A program made the translations under genes and the position numbers. Source: Raffaelea ambrosiae (lineage: Eukaryota > Ascomycota > Sordariomycetes > Ophiostomatales > Ophiostomataceae). Taken from it: a stretch of DNA of 64,000 bases. Below the pieces are notes generated by a model, which had not been told where the DNA came from, ran no database searches, and saw only the letters and a list, made by a program, of their open reading frames with translations. Positions 55,401 to 64,000 of this stretch are shown here, piece after piece (positions within the stretch are counted from its first letter, which is position 1; every line of letters begins with the position of its first letter). The DNA is taken from NCBI GenBank assembly GCA_002778195.1, contig PCDI01000004.1, positions 2,888,226 to 2,952,225 on the forward strand, in the 5' to 3' direction.

Positions 55401-58245
55401 AGTGCCCCAACAACGGTTCTCAGCAAGGTCGATTTGACGGTCGAAGGCAGTGGTCTTACCATTGTGTGCGGAAAGGTCGGCACAGGCAAGACCGCCCTGC
55501 TCATGTCGATCATGGGTGAGATGGACCAGAAGAGCGGCAGCCGTTCCGTTCCACGGGAGGCCATCGGCTACTGCGCCCAGACACCCTGGCTGCAGAGCAT
55601 GACGATCCGGGAGAATATTCTGTTCTTCACCCCACTCGACGAGGAACGCTACAACGCCACGGTCGAAGCGTGCTGTCTGCTGCCCGACTTCGCCGAGTTT
55701 GAGGCCGGTGACCAGTCCAGCATTGGCGAAAACGGCATCGGTCTGTCTGGTGGCCAAAAGGCCCGTGTTGCCCTTGCTCGCGCCGTGTACAGCCAATCGC
55801 GCATCCTGCTGTTGGACGACCCCATTGCCGCTCTAGACCACAACACGGGCGAGGCCATCATGAAGAGGCTCTTTGCCACCTCGGACCTGATGCGCGACCG
55901 CCTTGTTGTGTTTGTCACGCACCGCATGGACCTTGTCGCTGGGTACGCCGACCAAATTTACGGGGTCAGCGACGAAGCAGGCATTGTGTCGCGCCTTGAC
56001 GTCGCTGCAATCCGCCGCACGTTTGAGGAAGACGCGTCTCTGACTGTGGAAGGCGAGGGCTCTGGCCAGAACAGCGGCAAGGCATCCCCCGGGGACTCGT
56101 CTGACAGCGAGGCGGAACTGGAAGCGGCCACCAAGAACAACAACGCTCCCAACAAGTTCATGGAAGAAGAGCACCGCGCACATGGCGGTGTCATGGCGTC
56201 TATCTACTGGAGATATGTCAAAGCTGGTCAGCTGCGGTGGTGGTTCCTCGTGATCATCTTCTTCGTTGGTTTCCGTGCCTCTAAGCTGGGTTACCTCTAC
56301 TTCCTCAAGATCTGGGGCGAAGCCTACACCCGGGAAGTTTTGACAGCAGCAAAATTGTCCATTCGGTCAGCAGCACAGTCCACTCTGCAGTCCATCGAGT
56401 CGGTCCAGGGTGCAATCGCATCATGGCATCCGTATTCCCAGATCTTGGTAGCCACCACGCAGGGCCAGGAAGAGTTGTCCAACATGGGATCGCTTTCGCA
56501 CTCCATCCTGGCGGCGAATGATGAGGGTTGGTTCCAACGCCACTTCCACCTCCCGCCTCCAGATGTCAATGTCAAGCCATGGCTGTTCTGGTTTGCCGCC
56601 ATGCAGCTGACCGGTGTGTTCTCCCGCACCGTCTCCGACCTTCTGCTCATCGTCATCACATACACGGCCGGCAGGAAGGTGTTCCAGGACGTTATGACGC
56701 GCATCAGCACCGCCACGTTCCGCTTCTTTGACGTCACTCCGGTTGGACGCCTGATGAACCGTGTCACGTCCGACATTGGCACCATTGATGGCGCCATTGC
56801 TATGCAGATTCACCGCTGTGCCTGGTGTGCCCTCATGTGGGTTTCCTGCATCACTGTCATTGGTACCGCGACGCCGACGTTCCTGGTTCTGGCCGTCTTT
56901 ATGACCTGTGGGTTTGTCTATACCTTCTTCCGGTTCCTGCCAGCCTCGCAGTCTCTGCGTCGTCTCGAGATGGTCTCCCTCTCGCCTCTCATGACCAACT
57001 TCGGCACGCTCCTGGAGGGCCTGACCACGGTGCGTGCTTTCCGCGCCCAGCCTTACTTCCAAGAGCGTATCATCACCACGACCGACGCCTTCCAGCGTAT
57101 GGACCACTTCTACTGGTCTCTGCAGGCCTGGCTGCAATGGCGCTTCAGCGCCCTGACCGCCTTCTCTACGTTGGCCCTGACCTTGACGGCCCTGGCTACC
57201 GGTCTGTCGAGTGGTCTCGTGGCTTTCGTCCTGACGGCCGCTTCAAACTTTGTCAGCGCCACGCAGGTCCTGTGCCGACGGTACGGTGAACTGCAGATGC
57301 AGTTTGTCTCTGTCGAGCGTGTGATTGAGTTGCTCGACCTGGAGCAAGAGCCTGTAGGCGATATTGAACCCCCGGCTGCATGGCCGACGGCCAACGATGA
57401 CATTGTCTTTGACAATGTGACGATTCGCTACGCACCGCACCTGGAACCCAGTTTGCGTGAGATTACCATGCGCATCCCGGCCGGTTCGACCGTTGCTGTG
57501 ACCGGCCGCACTGGTTCGGGAAAGAGCACGCTGGCCCTGGTGCTACTTGGCACAGTGTTGGCAGAAAATGACGAAACAACGCATGGCAGTCTGCACATTG
57601 GCGGTCTGGACGTGACCCGTGTCAACAAGCATGCTCTGCGCCAGCGTATCAGCTTTGTGGCCCAGGATCCCGTTCTGTTCCCAGGCTCGCTGCGGCAGAA
57701 TCTCGACCCTATTGGCGAGCACACGGACGAGGAGTGCGAAATGGTTCTGAAGCGGGTGCTTGCCGACGCCACTGGAGACTTCTCGCTTACCAGCCGTGTC
57801 GACGGTGGTGGCAAGAACATGAGCCAGGGGCAACGGCAACTGATTGGACTTGGCCGTGCGGTGCTGCGGCGCAGCCCGATCGTCATTCTCGACGAGGTAT
57901 GTGTTATATTTATTATAACTAGTGATCTTTTATTTTATTCCTGCCTTTGCTAACCAGTCCAAAAAGGCTACGGCATCGATCGACAAGAAGACGGCATTCC
58001 GCATCCAAGAAGTGCTCCGACAAGAGCTCCGGCAGAGCACGGTTATCACCATCGCGCATCGCTTGGAGGCCGTGAGTGACGCTGATTTCTCTATCGTTCT
58101 CGAAAACGGCCGTGTCATTCATGCAGGACCGGTCGAGAACTCCTCATCTAGCGACCACGGCACCGACGAGTCAACGGCTACGACGCAGGTCGGCGTATCT
58201 GATGATGGACCGTCTGAAGCGAGAACCGACGCGGACAACCAATAA
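52467..58245 (+). CDS. ABCC (MRP)-type full ABC transporter with TMD0
   Basis: Four exons, 52467-52535, 53000-53569, 53802-57896 and 57958-58245, encode 1673 residues. Order: an N-terminal TMD0 of about five helices, split by an acidic loop (ADDDDIAADADDEDVDD); TMD1; NBD1; TMD2; NBD2. NBD1 has Walker A GKVGTGKT (about 770-777), signature LSGGQ (about 861-865) and Walker B ILLLDDP with Asp where the catalytic Glu would be, as in many ABCC NBD1 domains. NBD2 has Walker A GRTGSGKST (about 1447), signature MSQGQ (about 1553) and ILDE, with the catalytic Glu1578 as the last codon of exon 3. The H-loop is TIAHRLEA. ABCC pumps export conjugates and xenobiotics at the plasma or vacuolar membrane. Intron 1 is 464 nt, the longest in the window. 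Confidence 0.92.
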
Positions 58246-58980
58246 AGGGTTGAGTATGGGGAACTTGCCAGTTTGTTCTATTTCTTGGAATCTTGCTTTT
58301 CTGTCTCATCGTCTTTGGCGTTTTTGTTGCATGATTTGGAAGATCAAAATGTCAGCCGGAGGTATGGAACAACGCTGCTGAATTTAGTAATGTTTTCTTG
58401 TATATAGGGGCAACCTCCCCCTACGCCACGCAAAAAAGGAGGTTTGACAATATGAAATTGAAAGTTCTTTGGTGGCCATTTACAGTTCTCTATCGAGAGC
58501 ATTTATGAGGAGAAGGTTCTGGACTCAGCTTCCATGCCCGGCCTGGCCACGGTGGCTGTAGGCCCTAATTAGGCTGTATTAACCACATCCAATATCCCGG
58601 CGTGAACAAATAGATGAGTGCAGTATGAGGACATGCCAAACGACCTGATTGGCTCTAGGAAGGCAAAGCAAGAATTTCCGGCATGAAGGGTAGCTCGAAA
58701 GCTTGTGTCATATGAAAAGAAAAGGCCAGCAAGAGAGGTCACGTTTGTTAACACGTCACACAGAGCGGCACGAAGCTTGCCAGATGGTCGATCACTGGAG
58801 ATCGCAACAGATCAAGACAACTTTTTTGTTTTCCTGACTTTTTGACTTTTTGACTTTTTGTTTGGGTTTTTTGCCCCTGTTTTTCCAGTTTCGTGAGTTC
58901 ATACGTTTGCGGCATCTACCATAATATTTACGCACAAAGCGGAAAGGAGTACTTGCCATCACACCTCCCACTTTGCCACC
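58246..58980. other. Intergenic
   Basis: Spacer with the octamer array at 58836 and no recognised gene. Confidence 0.5.
58836..58859. repeat. Octamer tandem repeat (GACTTTTT)3
   Basis: Three exact copies about 120 nt upstream of the next start codon. Confidence 0.9.
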
Positions 58981-59955
58981 ATGAAGGCCACGTCAGGCGG
59001 TGTGCTTCTTCTGCTTCTGCAAGCCACATCTCTGGTACCAGAAGCAGCAGCTGAGGAAAATAAGGGGGAGTACAAGCACTTTATCAACTGGGACGCCCAC
59101 GAGTATCCCATTGTGCCCGGCTGGAACCGCGACCGGCCATTTCCGGACAATGGCGAGCCCCCGATGGGCTTCGAGGCGGTCTGCAACAACATCCAGACCT
59201 TTTACGCCAAGAACTACAAGCTCGCCGACCTCCGCCGCGCCGAGGACCACCCGCTCTACCCTTTTTCCGACGCCATTGAAAAGTTCATCGCCGGTCGCAC
59301 CTACCCGGGCAGCTGGGACGGCGTCGACCACGGCGGCCTGCAGCGCGACATCCTCATGATGGACTGGCGCGCCGTGCCCAAGCATGTCCGCCAGTGGATC
59401 GAGACGGAGGAGATGCGCCGCCCGGCCGCCGACGACGGCCGCCGCTGGCGGTTTTTGGTGTTCCACAAACGGCCCCGCAAGGTGGCCACCACGCAGACCG
59501 AGACGGCTACCCTGGGCCCGGTGCCGACGGACGGCGTCGACACGCATGAGTGGGCTATGCCCAAAGTGTCGGACCGCGACAAGGTGGTCGTCTTTGCGCC
59601 CGCGCAGATCTATCCGATCCTGCCGCTCTGGGTGGCCGGCAGCAGCCAGTGCGAGGCCGTCTTTGGCGACCTGTTCCGGTTCCAGCCGCAGGCCAAGGAC
59701 GACGCCGTCGTAGCCTGGCCCGTAGAGCACTCCAAGCCGGACGAGCACAGCCCCGAGATCTACTTCAAAATCCGGGCGGAGCACGTCTCCGAGACGGAGC
59801 ACGGGCGCGACCGGCGCATGCTGTGGGACACGATTATGCGGCACGCGCGGCGGGTGGACCGCAAGATGACGCGGGAGGAGCGGCGGCGGGCGCGGGAGCA
59901 GGGGCTGGACGTGCCGGACGAGGACGACGGGGTGCCGGTGCGGGATGAGCTGTAA
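58981..59955 (+). CDS. Protein of unknown function, 324 residues, possible signal peptide
   Basis: This single-exon gene has a good start context (GCCACC before ATG). The N-terminus MKATSGGVLLLLLQATSLVP then EAAAEE looks like a signal peptide with a likely cut after the Ala run. The body is rich in Trp, Asp, Arg and Pro: HEYPIVPGWNRDRPFPDNG, YPGSWDGVDHGGLQRDILM, VVVFAPAQIYPILPLWVAG and EIYFKIRAEHVSET. The last 50 residues are very basic then acidic (RKMTREERRRAREQG, DVPDEDDG) and probably a charged helix. GC-rich codon use supports a real gene. I do not recognise a family, and no catalytic motif is claimed. Confidence 0.7.
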   Translation: MKATSGGVLLLLLQATSLVPEAAAEENKGEYKHFINWDAHEYPIVPGWNRDRPFPDNGEPPMGFEAVCNNIQTFYAKNYKLADLRRAEDHPLYPFSDAIEKFIAGRTYPGSWDGVDHGGLQRDILMMDWRAVPKHVRQWIETEEMRRPAADDGRRWRFLVFHKRPRKVATTQTETATLGPVPTDGVDTHEWAMPKVSDRDKVVVFAPAQIYPILPLWVAGSSQCEAVFGDLFRFQPQAKDDAVVAWPVEHSKPDEHSPEIYFKIRAEHVSETEHGRDRRMLWDTIMRHARRVDRKMTREERRRAREQGLDVPDEDDGVPVRDEL

Positions 59956-60746
59956 GGGGTGGAAGGGGGTGGAGAAAAAGAGAGAGAATGGATATTATCT
60001 GACCATGGCGTGTCTTTGGGGACAAGACAGTCTGCTCGTCCCACAATCAAGTGAAAAGAATGAAACGAGCGAAGAGAGGCAGGAAAAATAAAAATAAAAA
60101 CAAAAAGGAGAGAGTATACAAAAGCGCTTTCAAATCCGAGTTACTGCCTTTTTTCAAAGTAAAAATAAAATAAAATAAAAAATAAAAAATAACACATCGA
60201 CGCACTGTAACCCTTCCGTAAAGAGACAGCACAGTGCATTGAAAGAATGACGACAGATGACGGTTGGTCTGCAAGCGTCTAAGATGACTGGCTACCATGT
60301 CGTTGATGGCGGCTACCTACATACGACCCACCACGATCCATGGTCAAACCCCCGGATGTAAAATTCAATAGGAGAGGATTCGCAGAAAGTCTGTTCATTA
60401 TCCACTAGTTGTATCGTCTACCTACTACATCTCTGCCCAATAACCACATTTTCAAAGACAGTGTACGGAATCAACTACTACTTACGATATGTACTATGGT
60501 GTCCAGGCTGCTATCTGAGGAAGGCTCAAAGTTTTGGTGGTCGCTCTAGGCTTTCAGTGCTTGTTTGTAGCGCTGTCCTGAAAGAGGAAGGCGGTGAGTA
60601 CATAAACCCCAACTAATTGGCGGGGTTGAGGACTTGCCTTGTCTAAACTTTTTTTTCTGCCACTTTCCTAAAAAAGTTTCTGCCCAACCTTTGCCATCCA
60701 AAAATATACACATCAGCACTCTTTTTCCCCCCCCAAACAAACAATC
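59956..60746. other. Intergenic upstream of RIO1
   Basis: A/T-rich stretch at 60085-60200 and a near-copy (14/15) of the MED22/PUS1 intron repeat core at about 60065. No gene is recognised. Confidence 0.5.
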
Positions 60747-62303
60747 ATGGCTTCCACAGCTGACGATGGCGTCAGCCGTCTCGCCGAAAATGTCGCCAAT
60801 GTGCGTCTCAACGACGGAGGATCCGGCACGGGCACCAAGGACTCGCGCAGCAAGGGCCACGGCGGCCGCGAAAAGGCCGACCGCGCCACTCGTGACCAGG
60901 TGCTTGACCAGCGCACGGAGATGATTTTGCTGCAGATGATCAACAAGGGCCTGATCAGCGAGCTGCACGGCGTCATCAGCACGGGCAAGGAGGCCAACGT
61001 GTATGCGGCGGTGCTGCAGCCTTTGTTTGGAGGGGCGGCAGGAGAGGCAGAGGAGGGGTCCAGCAATCCTAGTCGCCCAACCTACCGAGCGGCCAAGGTC
61101 TACAAGACGTCCATCCTGAGCTTTGTCGACCGCGAGCGCTACATTGCCGGCGAGCACCGATTCCGGCATAGCGACCACAAGGGCAACAACCGCAAGATGG
61201 TCAAGAAGTGGGCCGAGAAGGAGTTTCGGAACCTGCAGCGTCTGCACCGCGCCGGCATCCCCTGTCCGTACCCGATCCAGCTCAAGGTCAACGTGCTGCT
61301 GATGAGTTTTCTGGGCAACGACCGCGGCTTTGCCTATCCTCGCCTGCGGGATGTCGAGCTGGTGCCAGAAAATGAGACGGCCGAGACGACCGAAAGCGAA
61401 GCCCACGCCAGCATCGCCAGACAGTGGCGCGCCCTGTACGTGCAGCTGCTCGGCCTCATGCGCCGGCTCTACCAGGTCTGCCGCCTGGTGCACGCCGACC
61501 TGAGCGAGTACAACATCCTCTACCACGACCACACCCTCTACATCATCGACGTCTCCCAGAGCGTCGGCCACGACCACCCGCAGACCTACGACTTCCTGCG
61601 CATGGACATCCGCAACGTCGGCAGCTTCTTCCGCCGCAAGGGCGTCGACACCCTGCGCGACCGCACCGTCTTTGAGTTTGTCACCAGCGCCGAGGGCCCT
61701 ACAGAGGCCGGCGATGCCCTCGATGCGTCCATTGCGCAGCTGTACGCCAGCCGGCCGCCGGCCGACTCGTCCGAAAAGGCCCTGGCCGAGCTCGAGGTCG
61801 ACAACGAGGTGTTCCGCAACCAGTACATCCCGACATCTCTGCAGCAGGTCTACCATGCCGACATGGCCGGCGGCGGCCTCGGAGGAGGAGTACCACCTGT
61901 CGGCACAGCTGGTGGAGCCGGCAAGGGGAATGAGGAGGAGGAGGAGGAGGAGGAGGAGGAGAACATCTACAAGAACCTGCTGGCCGACAAGAAGGTCAAG
62001 GCTGCTCCTGCCAAGAAGCAAGCCAACGGGAACGATGACGAAGACGACGATGACAACGGCTCCGACGACGAGGACGGCTCCTCCGACTCGGACTCGAGCG
62101 GCAGCGGCGCGTCGCTGAACAACTCGGACGAGGACGACGAGTTTGCGCCACACCAGCCGCGCGGGAAGCGGTTCGAGGACAAGGATGCCAAGCGCGCCCA
62201 CAAGCAGGCGATCAAGGAGGAGAAGCGCGAAAAGCGGCAGAACAAGATTCCCAAAAAGGTCAAGAAGCGGCTGGTGGCGACGTCGAAGAAGGATCGTCGG
62301 TGA
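60747..62303 (+). CDS. rio1: RIO1-type serine/threonine kinase/ATPase
   Basis: This single-exon gene encodes 518 residues. Rio1 is an atypical kinase/ATPase needed for final maturation of the 40S ribosomal subunit and also acts in the cell cycle. The P-loop is STGKEANVYA (78-87), the ATP-contacting Lys is in AAKVYKTS, the catalytic Asp251 is in HADLSEYNIL, and the metal-binding Asp268 is in YIIDVSQSVGHDHP. An insertion rich in Gly, Glu and Ser (about 95-111) interrupts the N-lobe. The C-terminal third is acidic (poly-Glu, then DDEDDDDNGSDDEDGSSDSD) and ends in a Lys/Arg-rich tail (EKREKRQNKIPKKVKKRL), as in other fungal Rio1 proteins. The start ATG follows AAACAATC, a good fungal context. Confidence 0.95.
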   Translation: MASTADDGVSRLAENVANVRLNDGGSGTGTKDSRSKGHGGREKADRATRDQVLDQRTEMILLQMINKGLISELHGVISTGKEANVYAAVLQPLFGGAAGEAEEGSSNPSRPTYRAAKVYKTSILSFVDRERYIAGEHRFRHSDHKGNNRKMVKKWAEKEFRNLQRLHRAGIPCPYPIQLKVNVLLMSFLGNDRGFAYPRLRDVELVPENETAETTESEAHASIARQWRALYVQLLGLMRRLYQVCRLVHADLSEYNILYHDHTLYIIDVSQSVGHDHPQTYDFLRMDIRNVGSFFRRKGVDTLRDRTVFEFVTSAEGPTEAGDALDASIAQLYASRPPADSSEKALAELEVDNEVFRNQYIPTSLQQVYHADMAGGGLGGGVPPVGTAGGAGKGNEEEEEEEEEENIYKNLLADKKVKAAPAKKQANGNDDEDDDDNGSDDEDGSSDSDSSGSGASLNNSDEDDEFAPHQPRGKRFEDKDAKRAHKQAIKEEKREKRQNKIPKKVKKRLVATSKKDRR

Positions 62304-62771
62304 GGAGGGGGAGGGGGAGAGAGAGTGTGTGTGTGTGTGGAAAAAAGAAGGACGGGAAAAATAAAAAAAAAGGGCGAAAAAAGCTGGAAGCAGAAGTGAG
62401 ACCAGAGACATAACATCTTGCGATCGAATGATGAAACACATCTGTGCCTCGCAGCACAGAGGGAGAAGTCTTGGAACATTCCTGGTCCTATGGTTTGAGC
62501 CGCCCAGAGCAAAAATGCCTGGCTTGTTTGTAACCTCTGGCCAAGACTTGTATCCTGAACTTTTTTTTCTTGTGCTCGCCAAGGAGGCATCCGAATTCTT
62601 GACCTTCAAGAAACTGAGGATCAAAGAGAGCCCTGACGATTGCATTTGTTTTCCACTGTCTCTCTTTTTTTTTCTTTCTTCGTCCATTCTTATTGTACAG
62701 TTTGCCATTTATACCCACCATCTACATTGCATCATGAATAGACGTTTGGATTTTTTTTCTTTGGTCAATTT
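62304..62771. other. Intergenic, RIO1 3' region
   Basis: Contains a short GT run after the RIO1 stop (62325-62338) and A tracts. It separates convergent genes; no gene is seen. Confidence 0.5.
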
Positions 62772-63230
62772 TCAATTGCCATGATTTCTCTCTGCCGTTT
62801 CCATGCGTTCTGTCCCGTCTGCCCTCGATTGTGTATGTGTCTGCGTGCGTAGGCTAGGCTGGTTGGCTTCGGTGGTCGGTGGCCTTTCTTGCGCAACGTG
62901 ACGTTTGTAACCGTGTCTCTGGAGGGCACGTTTGATGACGTCTCTTCCGTGGTCGCCCTTGAGTTCCGCTGAGAGCATTGCATAGCTCATCTGGCGCGTC
63001 TCCTTTGACGTGCGAACAAGAGAGATCAACACTGCTTCGTCTTCGTTTGAGATGGTCTTTGGTCGGCCGGTTCGGGGCTTCGGGGCAGCAGCAGGGGCTC
63101 TGATGGCGGCACGAACTTGGTGAATCGTGTAGCCGGTGATGCTGACGATTTTGGCGGGCTTGAAACCAGCGTCGGTGTGCAGCGTGCGAACACGCTGCCG
63201 TTCGGCTTCAGTAAGAAAAGCACGCCGCAT
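62772..63230 (-). CDS. Tc1/mariner-type helix-turn-helix DNA-binding fragment without DDE domain
   Basis: The frame encodes 152 residues beginning MRRAFLTEAERQRVRTLHTD. Two helix-turn-helix segments are suggested: residues 6-44 (KPAKIVSITGYTIHQVRAAI) and 57-110 (GRPKTISNEDEAVLISLVR, then SYAMLSAELKG and VIKRALQRHGYKRHVAQ). The GRPK linker and the spacing match N-terminal halves of Tc1/mariner transposases. The DDE catalytic domain, which should follow, is missing; the last 40 residues are Thr/Gln/Arg-rich, and the DNA beyond is the RIO1 3' region. The frame has no stops. It is either a truncated element that kept its frame by chance or a small domesticated DNA-binding gene. No terminal inverted repeats were found by eye. 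Confidence 0.6.
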   Translation of the reverse strand: MRRAFLTEAERQRVRTLHTDAGFKPAKIVSITGYTIHQVRAAIRAPAAAPKPRTGRPKTISNEDEAVLISLVRTSKETRQMSYAMLSAELKGDHGRDVIKRALQRHGYKRHVAQERPPTTEANQPSLRTQTHTQSRADGTERMETAERNHGN

Positions 63231-64000
63231 AGCTGAAAAGCATACAGATACAGAAAAAAGAAGAGAAAGGGAGAAAGTAGAAGAGAGGGATGTAAAGGCT
63301 TTGCTATGCCGCCGTTGAAGAGCGTTTGAAGAGAGAAACCTCGTTTTCTTTTGTTTACTGATTTTTACTGGGGCTAGTCCGAAACCAGAAAATATGGTTT
63401 ACTTACACCCTCTACTGAAGTACCTTACAGAAAACAACCTAACATCAATCAAACACGTTCAAGAACTCATGTCAGCATCGTAGAGAACGAACACATAAAT
63501 GCGATTCAACGTTCTTTCATCAGAAAACATACATTGTACAAGTTGTTAGTGGATCCATATGGTTGCCTGCATTTCTTGTGCGTACTCGGTGTGTTTCCTG
63601 TATTCCAGAAGAATCTGCCTTCTCTTGGTCAAATCAGTCTTACACACAACCCCCAGGCGCCGATGTCTGTGTTGTCTCGTTTCTCCCAGACCATTGGATC
63701 GGCGTGCGTCTCGGCAAATTTAACCGACACCCCAGCTTATGGGCGACGATCGCACACACGGCACAACAGCATTCACAGCTTATGCCAGGGTGACACATCC
63801 CAATGCGACACGCGACATGATGAAACCAGCCGGCTTGGCTCGCGTCTGCCGTGATTTTACCCTGAGTTCGAAGGGGAGGAGGGAGAGAGAGAGTGGTGTT
63901 CCACGGCTTCCGTCATGCATTCTCGCCGTCCGGGAGAAGAATGTTCAGACCAGGCGAAGAGCAGAGCAGACACATAAGAAAACGGGAAGAAATTGAAAGA
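63231..64000. other. Window end, no recognised gene
   Basis: No coding frame of interest and no RNA gene. A purine-rich tract lies at 63240-63290. Confidence 0.5.

Noticed and set aside
60546..62708. 720-codon open frame on the minus strand opposite RIO1
   Set aside because: Antisense shadow of RIO1, low complexity, no family resemblance.

Overview
The window looks like part of the nuclear genome of a filamentous ascomycete (Pezizomycotina, probably Sordariomycetes). Genes stand alone rather than in operons. Coding sequence is GC-rich. Introns are mostly 50-165 nt, with GTATGT/GTACGT-like donors, CTGAC/CTAAC branch sites and YAG acceptors. The spacers are long and carry pyrimidine tracts, poly-T and microsatellites. 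Gene families seen (LysM/CBM18 protein, DUF3425 bZIP, Zn2Cys6 regulator, ToxD-like reductase, UNC93-like transporters) are typical of this group. The species cannot be named from the sequence.

Layout. 1-12 kb is an accessory, redox-rich block: the 5' part of an UNC93-like transporter (-), an ADP-ribosylglycohydrolase (+), a tandem GFA-domain protein (-), a ToxD-like medium-chain reductase (-), an AKR7-like aldo-keto reductase (-), a DUF3425 bZIP factor (+) sharing a divergent promoter with the reductase, and a secreted LysM plus CBM18 protein (+). 12-19 kb has housekeeping genes, Mediator subunit 22 (+) and tRNA pseudouridine synthase PUS1 (-), then a 973-residue ankyrin-repeat protein (-). 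21-24.5 kb is a polyQ-rich Zn2Cys6 regulator (-). 24.5-32.3 kb has no recognisable gene. 32-38 kb has a secreted Cys/Thr-rich orphan (+), a quinone-oxidoreductase-like enzyme (-) and a nine-exon Gfo/Idh/MocA dehydrogenase (-). 40-50 kb has a complete UNC93-like transporter (+), an 86-residue two-helix membrane protein (-), a ubiquitin C-terminal hydrolase homologue lacking its catalytic Cys and His (+), and a single-pass cell-surface protein (+). 52-63 kb has an ABCC-type full transporter (+), an unknown protein (+), RIO1 kinase (+) and a helix-turn-helix fragment related to Tc1/mariner transposases (-).

No polyketide synthase, NRPS or terpene synthase is visible, so the redox block is at most a small detoxification or tailoring group. 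Exon models were built by hand from splice signals and reading frame. Every intron is a prediction, although most joins restore a recognisable family sequence. The most notable findings are the apparent pseudo-UCH, the tandem GFA protein whose first domain has lost zinc-ligand cysteines, two GC-AG introns (one splitting a Zn2Cys6 motif), a minisatellite shared in sense orientation by introns of neighbouring housekeeping genes, and two octamer families concentrated in the spacers.
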